Assembly (NCBI GenBank): GCA_958450325.1
Contig: OY288247.1
Span: 12,390,429-12,454,428 of the forward strand
Source: Agrostemma githago
Lineage: Eukaryota > Streptophyta > Magnoliopsida > Caryophyllales > Caryophyllaceae
Length of the DNA: 64,000 bases
Direction of reading: 5' to 3'
Shown: positions 46,839 through 59,470 of the stretch, piece after piece
Numbering within the stretch: the stretch's first letter is position 1
Layout of the letters: each line of letters starts with the position of its first letter
The notes under the pieces: generated by a model
Database searches by the model: none
The model's input: only the letters and a program-made list of their open reading frames with translations
Told to the model about the DNA's origin: nothing
Made by a program: the position numbers and the translations under genes

Positions 46839-47968
46839 TTGAGGAGCACTTGAACAATAGTCTAAAAGTGAATAGGTAATAAGATGTGGTCATGTGGTAT
46901 TGTTTTATGGATATTAATTTGTAAAACCACTATTAAAGGATATTTTAGATTTTTCTGAATATAAGTCCTTGAATGGATTGGGGACATATTTGAGTAATAT
47001 GAAGTTAAAAGAGTGAGTTTTGTAGTTGAAAGAGAAATATTGAAGTATTGAGAATAACTTCGTTATGGATTGATATTAACCTTGGAAGAACGATGATAAA
47101 AGAAATGATGGTCTCTAGAATGTTTAGGGGATTAACCGTTATGTTAATTTGGAGAAAATAGGAAACATGAGATGTGGAATGATGTCATTAGGATACTTGT
47201 GTTTTTGTCAGACGATCGTGGTATATAGAGGTGAAAACTAATAAGAATGATTAGAGATAAATTACACTATGGACTAATGGAATTATAAGAAAAGAAATTT
47301 TGAGCTTATTAGAGATAATTTTAATTTGATGATTAGACATTCTCTTTAAGATTATGGAATAATATATGGAAGCTTGGAAACATAATTTTGAGGAACTTAG
47401 AAATGAGATGGTCTTGTACATGTAACTATGAGAAGGTTGCAAGGAGATCATGCGATTGTACGGTTAATAGCTATTTAAAAGGTATCGAGGCAGATATGTT
47501 TTATAATTCTACGGATTTTATTGATTAAGTTGGCAGTTTAAATGATTTGACAAACTCGAGGATATAGTACATCATTTTATAAGGAACTAGATTCACATAT
47601 TATGTAAGATAGACAATGATTGATTTATGGGATGTACATGGAGTAAAGATGAATTTTGAGAATTTTGGAAATAACCTAGGTCAAAGGACGAGGAAAGATT
47701 ATACTCGAGGGAGTTGAAATGTTATACTCGAGGAAATGTTATACATGGAGATACATTGAGGCTAAATTATTATTTGGATTTTGTGGGTCATGATCTGGTA
47801 AGGATATTTATAATAAATTTAAGGATATGATCATATCGTCTGATAATGGATTAGACTCGTGTATGGTATGATTGCTAATTTCGTGGGACTAAGGAATCCA
47901 GTAGGAAACTTAATTATATCATCCTCGATAATTTTCGTACCTTACAAGTTTCGAGGACGAAACTTTTT
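46839..47968 (+). other. Element D internal 3' region, no intact gene
   Basis: AT-rich, possibly decayed pol. The end (cttacaagtttcgaggacga) matches the last coding stretch of related Gypsy elements. Confidence 0.5.
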
Positions 47969-47983
47969 GTTAGGGGGTAAGAA
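47969..47983 (+). promoter_or_regulatory. Polypurine tract region of element D
   Basis: gttagggggtaagaa immediately before the TGTAACACC start of LTR D2. The same sequence recurs before D3 at 58743-58757. Confidence 0.65.
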
Positions 47984-48666
47984 TGTAACACCCCGTATTT
48001 TTAACATCCTTTTAGAAATACTTTCTACTTTACGTTATATTTTGTCGTATTTTAGAAACTACCAGACCCCCTTCCGTGGGATGGATAGAAATTTCATATT
48101 TGATTTCTACAAATTTTCTCATTTTATTCTTTATTTCAAAAGTTGTAACATGTCATTTTATTTATTTAAATTAATTTACTATTATTTATATTAGATTTTT
48201 CAGCTCAGCTTAAAGACAACTTAAGTCGATCATAACTCTTTCATTAATTCTCATACTTGCACACTACAATATACATTTTGAAGATGAGAGTGGGTACTAT
48301 GAGTCCCCAGAAACTAAGACATTTAATTTCTCCGGCAATAAATTATTTTGAACTATTTCAAGAATGTCGTGTTTTAAAAATAAGCGTAAACAAAGACCGA
48401 TTTAATTTTGAAACTGACTCAATTACAATTCCCAAAATTGTGATAATTATTATTGCCTACTTTTTCTCTCTCTCTCTCCTCTTTTTCTCACCCATTCACG
48501 TCACTCCCTCCCTCTCTCATCACAACCCACTTTCCTCCCTCCTTCCTCGTTCATTTAATTACCATTCTCCTCCTTTCTCCCTCTTTACTAATTTCACTCC
48601 ACCTACTCCACTTTTACCCACCATAATAAAATCACTACCTTTCACTACTATAATAAAACAATACAC

Positions 48667-48712
<46 letters not shown>

Positions 48713-49858
48713 TTTCAACCAAATCAGAAAAAAAAATCAAGGGGTATTTATCCAAAATGAAGAAAACTAAGGCAAGCTTGAGAGTCTAGATTAACCAAAT
48801 TCCCATTTTGTAAAAGGTATATTTCTTCAAATTCTTATATATAATAATATTTTTATGTAATAATAATAAAGTCGAAATTTTTATAATTAAAGACTTGCGT
48901 GTTTTAAAAACTCATAGTCCATTATTTCTATTTTTATTTTTATTTAATTTTCAGTTTATTTTTAAAACTTTTGAAATTTGAACTATTTTCGACTTGCATG
49001 TCCTTTAAACCTACACATCTAAGGTATTTGACTTATATAATTATTATCTTATTTTTAAACTTTTGAGTTTAGACTATTTTTTTTGGCATTGCATGTCTTT
49101 AAAACTGTTAGATCTAGTGTATTTTACTTTTATTTTATTTTATTTGTATTTTTATGAAAATTTCTGAATTTTGGTAGAATTAATTCAATTATATGTATTA
49201 TGGGTCACGGTGGCGAAAAAGAAGAAAAAGAAGCAGAGAAGGCCGATGAAGACGTCGGAACCGGGTCGAAGAAGCCTAGTTGCCCTATCTCGTTTTTAGA
49301 CCAAGAATCGAATCAAGGGTGGGTAAATTATATTAACTGATGAAAAATTCATTTTCATATAACTGTTTGCATGTTAATTTTAGTCGTAGTTTTATGTTAA
49401 TAAGGGGTTGCATGTAAGACTACTACTAAATTATGGGAAACATTAGTATAATAACTTATAGTATAAATAAAACTTTGATCTAAACTCATAAATAATGAAA
49501 AGAGAAATTAATTAGTTAAAGTGGCAGTTTGAGTTGAAATGGAGATAATAATAAAATTTAGGGTCTAATAAAATTTTAGAGTAATCGTATAGTTAAGAAC
49601 AAAAATAATCACTTTGGGTATGATAATATAAAATCCGGCGTAGGGAACTTTTCCAAAATTATTTCGTGGACCAATTACGTGCTAAATGATTTCTTACTTT
49701 TATTTGTTATCCTTAAAATAATGTTGTAAATTTAAATTTGTATTTTATTTGTATTGTTATTGTTTTATCTAAAGACTTCGAAAATCGATGTAATTTAATA
49801 GATTAGGGCGAGACTTGACCTACGATACCCCAAATAATGTAATATTAAAAGACCTAGC
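47984..49858 (+). repeat. Element D middle LTR (D2), first part
   Basis: Matches D1 from its first base to gacctagc, where element C is inserted. It contains the AAT array at about 48667-48711, slightly longer than in D1 and D3. Confidence 0.9.
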
Positions 49859-50045
49859 TGTTATAATGTAATATATTGTATTGGTGGATGTCCACACTAT
49901 GACGACATTATGTCGACATCATATCTTTATAGAATATTCTAGACCTAGAAGAAACCCTAGATATCTATATGTATATATACATACCAATGATCAATGTAAT
50001 AGCGTACCTCTCTCATTCTCCTCTTTCTCTCCTTATATTATAACA
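49859..50045 (+). repeat. Element C 5' LTR
   Basis: Short LTR from TGTTATAATGTAATATATTG to CCTTATATTATAACA. It differs from the 3' copy only at about 49926 (catatcttt versus catatattt). Confidence 0.93.
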
Positions 50046-50060
50046 CGTTATCAGCACGAG
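50046..50060 (+). promoter_or_regulatory. Primer-binding site of element C
   Basis: cgttatcagcacgag directly follows the LTR. The phrase ttatcagcacga is common at this place in plant Copia elements and suggests priming from an internal tRNA fragment. Confidence 0.6.
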
Positions 50061-51194
50061 ACTCTACCGAACGAGCAACTACAATTATCGTTATTATTAT
50101 TACTATCTTCAGATCTTATTTATCACGCTATTCAGGTACTTTTTCGTATGAACTTAATTTATCGTTATACCAAGTACAACACGTTTATATAAATTACATA
50201 TAGAGCATTTGTTACGATATGTTACTCGTTTTCTACGATTTTAATTCATGAAGTATTTCACAAGTGTCAATCGTGTAGTACTCCCTAATTAAGAATTTGT
50301 TTAGCATGTATCATATTGCCTGATATAATTGTCAAACGTGCCTGATATAATGATCTTATACGTAACATAACGGTGTAATGCTCTTAATTAAACATGTTTG
50401 ATTTTCACAATACGTACTTTAGCAATTGTCAAATACGGAGTAACAGTATAGTCCTCTATTCCGCAATTTCCAATAACCAATACTACATATTTATTGTCTA
50501 CGATTATATTCATCTACATAATACGTGCATGGCAATTAGGTCTACATAATTATTGTCTACATAATACGTACATAGGTGTATCATTATATTATATCATAAG
50601 TTAATTTCATCTATATGACTATATTCATCTATAGTTTATATTTAGTCATCTATAGCAAGCTAGTCATACTAATAAAACATAATCCTATAGCACTCAAGTA
50701 TTATACGGTTGCCTAATCAAATTTTTAATATCAAAGAATATTTTCCTTAATTATATTTCTTACTCGTAATACATACTTCAGAGATTTACATTGGTTTATG
50801 TTTAATTTAACTTTATTCGTCTATAATTACAAGATTATATTTTGATTACACTAATTATATCTCATATATTTGTCGTTATTATGTTAACACGTGATATTTT
50901 GTTATTCATCTATATCTCATACATTGATAACAAGATTATATTATATATGTTAATAACACATGTATATATTGTGGCCTTTGTGGGTTTGTGATTATTAAGT
51001 TTGTAATAACATTAGTAAATATATGATTAACACGTGTTATATTAAGTTTGTCAATATATTCCCTCCGTCAATGTTATGTTATTTGTATACGTCAATATTA
51101 TACTACATATGTTAATATTATATGTTCATATGTTAATAACTATATTATTATTATTTTATTTTTTTTGCATCATAGTACGGAGTAGTTATTAACA
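50061..51194 (+). other. Element C leader before solo LTR E, no gene
   Basis: AT-rich untranslated sequence with no supported frame. Confidence 0.55.
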
Positions 51195-51199
51195 TTCTT

Positions 51200-54182
51200 T
51201 GTAACACCCCTAATTTTTATAAATTAAATTTGTATCCATATTTTTATTGGTTTGCGATTTAACTTGTAATCCTTCATTTTAAATCTTATCGAATTTACTT
51301 TGACTTCGTCTTAAACTCCTGAAATCTTTATTTTAGCTCGAATTTCTATTTTCAACTCGAAACTCGTTAAAACGTTTTATTATTTCTTCGAGAAATTATT
51401 TTATTAAACTTTCATTGAAAAATATCATTTTGCTTTCGATAAATCAATTTAATTCATTTTCGTTGAAAACTATTTATTCGTCGAGAAACTCAATTTCCTT
51501 ACAAACAATTATTTAAACTCGAGATTGACCCATTTGATTTTCGAGTCAACTAATTATTTTTATCAACTTCGAACCTGACCCAAATATTTAATGTTACGAC
51601 AAAATAATATTTTAGCCCATCTCGAAGTTTGGGTCTAATTCTTTTCTTATGCGATTTTAACCCAATTTATTTGTAAGCCAGTTATTTATTTTTACTAATG
51701 ATTTCGATCAAATCGTAAATTATTTTTCAACCCAAATCGAGTCTGTTACCTCGTCTTACTAGATGAGTCACTAAAATATATTTTATAAGTTTAAGCACCT
51801 GTTTTTATTTATCCTAATTCTTGTCAACTGCCTCTATCTCTAGCGGTTGTTATTGTTACATTATCACTTATATTATTTTATGATTTACACTACTTAGCTA
51901 ACCTCCTATTCCTATCCTATTCCTACTCTCCTACTCCTACTCCAATTTTTGCTTCGTAAGATTAGCTTAGAAGTGAGTTTGTATGCAAACTCTCAACTTC
52001 CCATCTTATTTGTTTGCTTGTGCTTCATAAAGGAAGCATATGAACGTTCTTCTTCCTCTTTTTTTTTTATTATCCGTGTACCAACTCTAATCTACCTCAC
52101 AAAATCATCCTCTATTCTTGCTCGTTCTTGCTCTTAATTCATCATCTTCCGTTCTAAACTCAGGGTAATTTAATTACTCTTAATCCGCGTCATTCTTAGT
52201 TTTTTTTAGAGTAACTTTTATATGGTCGTAACACCATATATGTATACCGTTTTGTAGGCTATTTTGAGGATCCCGAGGCAGACGAGTATATTGTCGATTC
52301 GAATCTCGATGAAGGTAACACATGATGGCATGACTCGGTATTGCATGATATATATGTTGTAGTTGCTTGTAGTATCGTTTTAAATCGAATTTTATAAATA
52401 TGTTTACTATATTATTAAGATGATATGTTTCAATCTTCTAAAAATTATTATAGGGCCGAGACTAAAACATATGAATAAGAAAATTAATTTCTTAATTTTT
52501 CATGATTTTTAATATGAATTATCAAATTGAAAGTTTTATTGTTTTTAGTAAAGTTACAGCATGTTTTCGAATCTGTTACTACTTTTGTACGATTTTTACT
52601 CCTGTTTACAGATCTTATTTTCAACTTTTTTGAAAAGAGACTACTTTTTATTTTAGGTCTAATATACGTCTGTTAAATTTTGTAAATTAAATCCAAGTAG
52701 TTTTAACACAACAAATCATTTATGAAACTGTGACGGATTAGTTTGCAAATCTGTCAGTTGTTGTAAAACCTAATTTAAAACCTATGATAAACTTTGAATT
52801 TAATTTTGGTAATTTACGTACATTAACTTTAAAGAGTCTAGTTAATGTTTCTAATTGGATTTGGTTTAAAATAAAATTTTAAACGTATTTTATTAAAGAA
52901 ATACTATCGGGTGTCGGATTCTGACAGTTTATCAAACTACGAATAAACAGCCCTGTTAAGTTAGGAACTTCGATTTTCTCCAGAAACAAAAGTTGTAGTT
53001 AAGCTTTTAAAGTTTTCAACCTCACTGATCTTACGTAATTTTGATTTTTAATGATTTAATTATGAATTTTGTAGTAAGACAGTGAAAATCTGAAAAATCT
53101 GTAAATTTGTAATTTATTTCTTTTAATTACTTAAACTCCAACCTTTTGAGAAATAATTATGATTTTTACTTTCCTTGACTTTTAATCATTAATTATGCAT
53201 TTACCTAATAAATATAATGTTTATGTCTCAAGGCCTAATATTAAATATTTTATATAACTCATATGTTAAACGATTTCTAATTATAATAATACCTATTTTG
53301 GAAATTTACTATTTGAAGAAAGTTTCTATCTTTGGAAAGTTACTATTTTGGGAATATTTAAGATATTTTCGGATGAAATATTTATTGGTTTGAATATGGA
53401 ATAATGTTGGAAATGAGAATGTACAGTATATAAGTCTAGGATATGTTGGTTGTTACCATCAGCTATATGGTCAGTGTATTTGCGTCAGGGATACATTGAT
53501 TGTCGAGCTGGGTATCGTTTATGCTCAGGAGTCATGCGCATGTACTTAGGCTAGGACCTCGCTGAACGCAGTCCTATTATAGTTTGAGTTGTCTGGTGAG
53601 AGGGCTTAGGAGTCGCTTCGTGGGCAGTGAGTTCCTTAACCAGTGAGGCTTAGGGGTCGCTTCGTGGGCACTAAGTTACACTTTGGTGTTGTTTTGACAT
53701 ATCTCTAGTAGTAAAAGCTGTACTTATCATCGGTTTTATATTCCATTATTCGTTTTGACGCCGTCAGGCTGCTGAATTGTTTTCTGGTTTTGAATCTATT
53801 TTGATATATATAATGTTTTGAGTTTAATCTATTTTCTTATATTATGCTTCTATTGCCTATATATTATGTAATATGGCTGGGAGAACTGCCTGAGTTGCTC
53901 CCCACTGAATTGTGGCTGTTATGTTTATAACATGACAGGTATTCTATGTTCCGGGGTTTGGTGTGCGCTAGCGAGTGGCATGGATCCTACTCTGCTTTAA
54001 TCACATTTATTTATGGATTGTTAAACCCATTTGAAGGATTTTTATTTTTAGCCCTTTTGTAAAAAGTGGCCTTTGTATTGACTGACCGTTCTTTTTGTAA
54101 TATACAGAACATCAGTGTGTATTAATCCCAAATCTACAGTGTTTCCGCCACTGTATTGCGTTAGAATTTATAGGGGATTACA
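51200..54182 (+). mobile_element. Solo LTR E inside element C
   Basis: It starts TGTAACACCCCTAATTTTTA and ends GGGGATTACA, flanked by ttctt (51195-51199 and 54183-54187). At 2983 bp with no PBS or second LTR, it is the product of LTR-LTR recombination. The start resembles the element D LTR, but the rest is a different family. Confidence 0.85.
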
Positions 54183-54187
54183 TTCTT

Positions 54188-54544
54188 GTTCATTAACATA
54201 TAATTGAATTTTTAACGTAGTTAATATGTGTTCATTATAGTAGTTATTCTACCCATGTGCCATTTATTATGGTGATTCATTAAAACCTTTTTTTTAACCA
54301 ATCGCACATAACTTTAATGATAATATGTCATTATTAATACTCCGTAGTAAATTGGAACGAGTAAATAGCAAATCGAATATCACGTGTAAATAACATGTCA
54401 CATATTTATTTACTTATTTATGGTTCATATCATATTTTAGTAGTCTTACCTATTATATACGGAGTAATAAAATAGGTATATCAAGAATGTTTGTCATATA
54501 ATTTTATAAAACTAATATGTGATATTTGATTGTATAGTTTCATC
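54188..54544 (+). other. Element C leader after solo LTR E, no gene
   Basis: AT-rich continuation of the leader up to the gag ATG. Confidence 0.6.
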
Positions 54545-55591
54545 ATGTCGAACATTGCAAAACTTGATTTCGAGGCCCTAGATATAAGTGGAAAGAACTA
54601 CTTGGCCTAGGTACTAGACTGTGAAATTCACCTAGCTGCAAAAGGCCTTGGTGAAACTATTAAGGAAGGAAATAAGTCATCTGATCAAGATAAGGCTAAG
54701 GCCATGATTTTTCTTCGTCACCATCTCCATGAGGGACTCAAAATTGAATATTTGACTGTGAAAGATCCCTATACTCTTTGGACAGAATTGGATGAAAGGT
54801 ATAAACACCTAAAAAGCGTGATGTTACCCGGTGCTCGTGCCGAATGGGCGACTTTGAGGTTACAAGATTTTAAGTCTGTAACAGAATATAACTCAGCCGT
54901 GTTCAGAATCACTTCACTACTAAAATTATGTGGAGAGAAAATTAGCGATTATGACATGTTAGAAAAGACATTCTCCACTTTTCACGCAAGTAACATTGTC
55001 CTGCAGACACAATACCGTAAAAAAGGATTTAAGAAATACTCTGAACTAATCTCTTGTTTACTTGTGGCTGAGCAAAATAATGAGTTACTGATGAAAAACC
55101 ACTCATATCGTCCCACTGGTACTCAACCATTCCCAGAAGCGAATGTGGCCTCCCATCAGGGGACATATGAAAAAGGAAATGATTATGCAAATAATTATGG
55201 TCAAGGACGTGGTCGCGGTCGCGGCCGTGGTCGCGGTCAAGGCCGTGGACGCGGTCAAGGCCGTGGACGCGGTCGTGGTTGTGCGCCGGGATACGGACGA
55301 GGCCGAGGTGATATCTTCAAAAGGTCATATCATCACCAGAAGTGGGAAAATGATCATAAATCAGAGGAAAATACAAATGAGGTGGGCCCCAATCAATGCT
55401 ACCGTTGCGGACAATATGGTCACTGGACCCGTGTGTGCCGCACTCCAAAATACTTTGTTGACCTCTACCAAATGTCTCAGAAAGGAAAGAATGTAGAGAC
55501 AAATATGGTGCATGGAGATGGTGAAGCTGATTTCGATACTAATAAGTCAACCCATTTGGAAGTAGAAGATTTCTTCACTACCCAAGCATAA
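54545..55591 (+). pseudogene. Element C gag (Copia type) with an early stop
   Basis: ATG at 54545 opens MSNIAKLDFEALDISGKNYL, the usual start of plant Copia gag. TAG at 54608-54610 (codon 22) replaces a Trp expected in this motif. The rest is open for 326 codons. It has a retrotransposon gag domain (YTLWTELDERYKHLKSV, YNSAVFRITSLL), an Arg/Gly repeat tract (GRGRGRGRGRGQGRGRG, about 55205-55300) and a CCHC zinc knuckle, CYRCGQYGHWTRVC, near 55398-55439. Gag packages RNA into particles. Initiation downstream at the next ATG (54704) would omit the N-terminus. Confidence 0.85.
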
Positions 55592-57464
55592 TTGGTCCAT
55601 TAAGATTAGTTTATATTTATAATTACTTATAGAAGAAAGCATAAGTTATATGTTGGTTTTTATCGCAGTACTTTGCTTTGATATTTTTGAATGCTTGGAT
55701 GATTATTATTGTTGTTATTTAAGTTGGTATTTTATTCGTATACCGGTTATTTGCTTTATTTATAAACATTTTTTTTATTAATATGAAGAAAATTAATAAC
55801 CATCAGGATCAATTATTAAGTAATTTTGACGGATCTCGCCTATTTATATGAGACATTTTGTGTCATGTCACATAAATAATTTGTTTTTGGCCACATGAAT
55901 AATATTATTATGCATTACGATGAAATATAGCTAAACTAGAAGTTTAGCATAATGAAATTCAGTCAGCTAAAATGTGGCGTGCGATTAGTGAATTTATCAA
56001 GATAATGCGAAATATATACAAAAATTGCCATGAATTTTAGGCAAAGTAAAGTTAGTACAAAAGAATTAAATATGTGACAATCAAGGCCATCCGGGTTCTT
56101 ATTACACCCGTTTTGATAAATATGAAGTTTCTTTTAGAAGAAATTTAATAAAGTGCTGAAACTCTCTCGTGTATCATTAAATCAATATATATTTAAGGCG
56201 AGACAATACATTGAGATGAAATATTATGTTGGAGATAATACTCATAGTTGGATAATGAATATGAATGTTTGTGTATGATTGAATTATGCGACATGTAGTC
56301 ACGCAAAATTATACAAGTACATCATAATATATAAGTATCATGTGAACATGATGATCTCATGAGCAATTTTAATTCAGCACGTGGAAAACCAACTGCATCA
56401 AACCGAGCTCCCTAATATTTTATTCTACTGAAGAGAATTAGTCGTTTTAAATTTATGAAATATAAGATAAATTTTAAGGTGGATATTGCCCTTTTAAATC
56501 TATCAAATAATGATAGTTTTACCACCTTAAGGGGGAGATTGATAAGGATAAGCTGGTAAAAACAAACAAGTAATATTGATCCCCAACTAAACCCGAGATT
56601 CAGACACTTGTTTTGAGTATGATATACATCAACTAAAAATTCAAGAAATATGAATGTTGATTTATATAATTTGGTTTTGATAATGATGTATAATGATATA
56701 CCAGCTTGATCACTTTATCATATTAAGATATGTTATACATTGAAATTTATGATTTGACTATAGACAGATTTACCCTCCTTGAGGTGGAGCGAGCTATAGC
56801 TCGGTCATGGATAGTAAATGTATGAACATTGAGATTCTTGCCATATTTTCAATAATCACACACGATGGAGTGTGACGGTCATATTCGGTTCATATGTTAT
56901 TATAAGTGAAAGAAAATGGCAAGCATGTGCAGTTGGTACTCATGAAGAGTGATGAAACTTGAATGTCGTTGAAGTGACATAGATATCTGAACGATAATAG
57001 ATGGCCTAGATATGTGAAAAGATTGGTACAAAATATATTCAGATATCTTTAAGCAGTGCCGACAGTATAAGTAATTATATCGATATATTAATTCACGGAA
57101 CCGAATAATATTTGCGCGCGATATGTAATGAACAATTTAATGGGGATCTTATATAAGCGTCCATTTTGATTGTTGACGTACAATCTATGGTTAAGAATGA
57201 GCTCATGGACTTGAAGTCCACGTATTGACATGAAGTCAATCCAATTATGAATAATATTGGTGAAGATATTGTACAATTTGCATTTGAATATCATGTGCAT
57301 ATAATATAGTTATTTTGTCATCGCATAGTAGTGTCATATTATGTCATTGCATTAACATAGAATATATATTATAGTGTATGCATACAATTATTGTTTTGTT
57401 AAAATGCAGGATAAATGTGTAAATGATATAAGAATGATCAGTTGTGAAATATTAGCTATACTCT
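55592..57464 (+). other. Element C 3' region without pol
   Basis: No protease, integrase, RT or RNase H motif found in any frame. AT-rich. A purine tract aagggggag at about 56530 recalls an internal PPT. Confidence 0.55.
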
Positions 57465-57870
57465 TTTTCCCTTCGACTAGGTTTTTTGTCCCAAAGGGTT
57501 TTTCCTAGCAAGGTTTTTAACGAGATAGCACTATAGACGTGTTAAAAACGCTATAGTTATAACCATCATCATTGTTGAGATGACACTTGTTCGAGATATA
57601 TTTGTCGATTACGGCGAACTCATTTCAACAACATGAAGTTACATGAAGACATGGATCATTTCAATACATATTGTTTCAACTTGTGCAATCATCAGGGGGA
57701 GTAAACACGCGCTGTACTCTTTTTCCTAAGCCATGGTTTTGTCCCACTGGGTTTTCCATGGAAAGGTTTTAACGAGGCAGCGTGTTATACGTGTTTTGAA
57801 GATTTATGTACTCGTTTACTTTACTAGTGTTTTTCCCATTGGGTTTTTCTAGGCAAAGTTTGAATGATAC
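57465..57870 (+). repeat. Three copies of a Copia 3' UTR motif
   Basis: The pattern ctctttttccctt..ctaggtttt, then gtccca..gggttttcc, then a.ggttttaacgagg appears at about 57465-57525 and 57712-57782, and in shorter form at about 57825-57865. The paired ctagg/cctag and catgg/ccatgg parts can fold into stem-loops. The motif is known from several plant Copia elements upstream of the 3' LTR; its role is not established. Confidence 0.65.
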
Positions 57871-57901
57871 ATGACTTCACTAATGGACATCCAAGGGGGA
57901 G

Positions 57902-58088
57902 TGTTATAATGTAATATATTGTATTGGTGGATGTCCACACTATGACGACATTATGTCGACATCATATATTTATAGAATATTCTAGACCTAGAAGAAACCC
58001 TAGATATCTATATGTATATATACATACCAATGATCAATGTAATAGCGTACCTCTCTCATTCTCCTCTTTCTCTCCTTATATTATAACA
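57902..58088 (+). repeat. Element C 3' LTR
   Basis: 187 bp, preceded by the purine tract ccaagggggag and followed by the ctagc duplication. Confidence 0.93.
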
Positions 58089-58721
58089 CTAGCTTATTTT
58101 TTTGTGAGTAGGTTAGAATTTTAGGATCCTTGCAATCGGTTAGGCCTGACTCACGTTATCGCTAGATCCACGTATTCCTTATAAGTCAGTGATTTATCGT
58201 AATTTAGCTATTTAAAAAGAAATAACATTTTGAGACATGATTTGAATTTTTAGCAAGTTTAAAATAAAACAAAATTACATATTGACTTTTTAAAAACTTC
58301 GTCAAAAGCGTCAAGTATGTTTAACTTTATCACCTTTTCAAAAGTCGGGACATATTTATCAAATAATTGTTGTTTTACATACAAATAAAAGTCTTTATCA
58401 ATTCTTTGAGATTTTATGGTCAATCTTGGAATCTTTCCCTTAATTTATCACATACTTTTGTTAACAAAGGTTTTTAGAGACAACTTTTATAAATAGTTAC
58501 TCATATTTCAGTTACAATATTTTGGAGTCAAAAGTTGTACTATAATTATACATTTTGGAATTATAAGTTATACTAGTTAAAAGAATTAAGTACGATTTCT
58601 AATCAATTGACTACTCAGGGGACTGAAAACCATCCCTTAGTAAATTGATTAAAAACTTGGCTAAACTCCGTTAAATGATCATGATAATCATTTAATTTAT
58701 TAACCAAGTTTGTTAGCCAAA
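58089..58721 (+). repeat. Element D middle LTR (D2), second part, truncated
   Basis: Resumes LTR D sequence after element C but stops at gttagccaaa, the position equivalent to about 42426 in D1. The last 1.1 kb of the LTR is absent. It is joined to ctccgttaa and then to the internal-end sequence acgaaactttttgtt. Confidence 0.88.
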
Positions 58722-58757
58722 CTCCGTTAAACGAAACTTTTTGTTAGGGGGTAAGAA

Positions 58758-59436
58758 TGTAACACCCCGTATTTTTAACATCCTTTTAGAAATACTTTCT
58801 ACTTTACGTTATATTTTGTCGTATTTTAGAAACTACCAGACCCCCTTCCGTGGGATGGATAGAAATTTCATATTTGATTTCTACAAATTTTCTCATTTTA
58901 TTCTTTATTTCAAAAGTTGTAACATGTCATTATTTATTTAAATTAATTTACTATTATTTATATTAGATTTTTCAGCTCAGCTTAAAGACAACTTAAGTCG
59001 ATCATAACTCTTTCATTAATTCTCATACTTGCACACTCCAATATACATTTTGAAGATGAGAGTGGGTACTATAAGTCCCCAGAAACTAAGACATTTAATT
59101 TCTCCGGCAATAAATTATTTTGAACTATTTCAAGAATGTCGTGTTTTAAAAATAAACGTAAACAAAGACCGATTTAATTTTGAAACTGACTCAATTACAA
59201 TTCCCAAAATTGTGATAATTATTATTGCCTACTTTTTCTCTCTCTCTCCTCTTTTTCTCACCCATTCAAGTCACTCCCTCCCTCTCTCATCACAACCCAC
59301 TTTTCTCCCTCCTTCCTCGTTCATTTAATTACCATTCTCCTCCTTCCTCCCTCTTTACTAATTTCACTCCACCTACTCCACTTTTACCCACCATAATAAA
59401 ATCACTACCTTTCACTACTATAATAAAACAATACAC

Positions 59437-59470
<34 letters not shown>

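Larger units (their letters stand above)
49859..58088 (+). mobile_element. Element C: gag-only Copia-type retrotransposon
   Basis: The 187-bp LTRs (49859-50045 and 57902-58088) differ at one position and are flanked by ctagc (49854-49858 and 58089-58093). A PBS (50046-50060), a gag gene and a PPT (aaggggga at about 57892-57899) are present. No protease, integrase or RT frame is found in the 2.3 kb after gag. This is the layout of a terminal-repeat retrotransposon with a gag domain, mobilised in trans. It is the youngest dated insertion in the window. Confidence 0.9.

Noticed and set aside
49881..50192. 103-codon frame at the element C LTR
   Set aside because: Runs through the LTR, PBS and leader; the similar frame at 57924 only reflects LTR identity.
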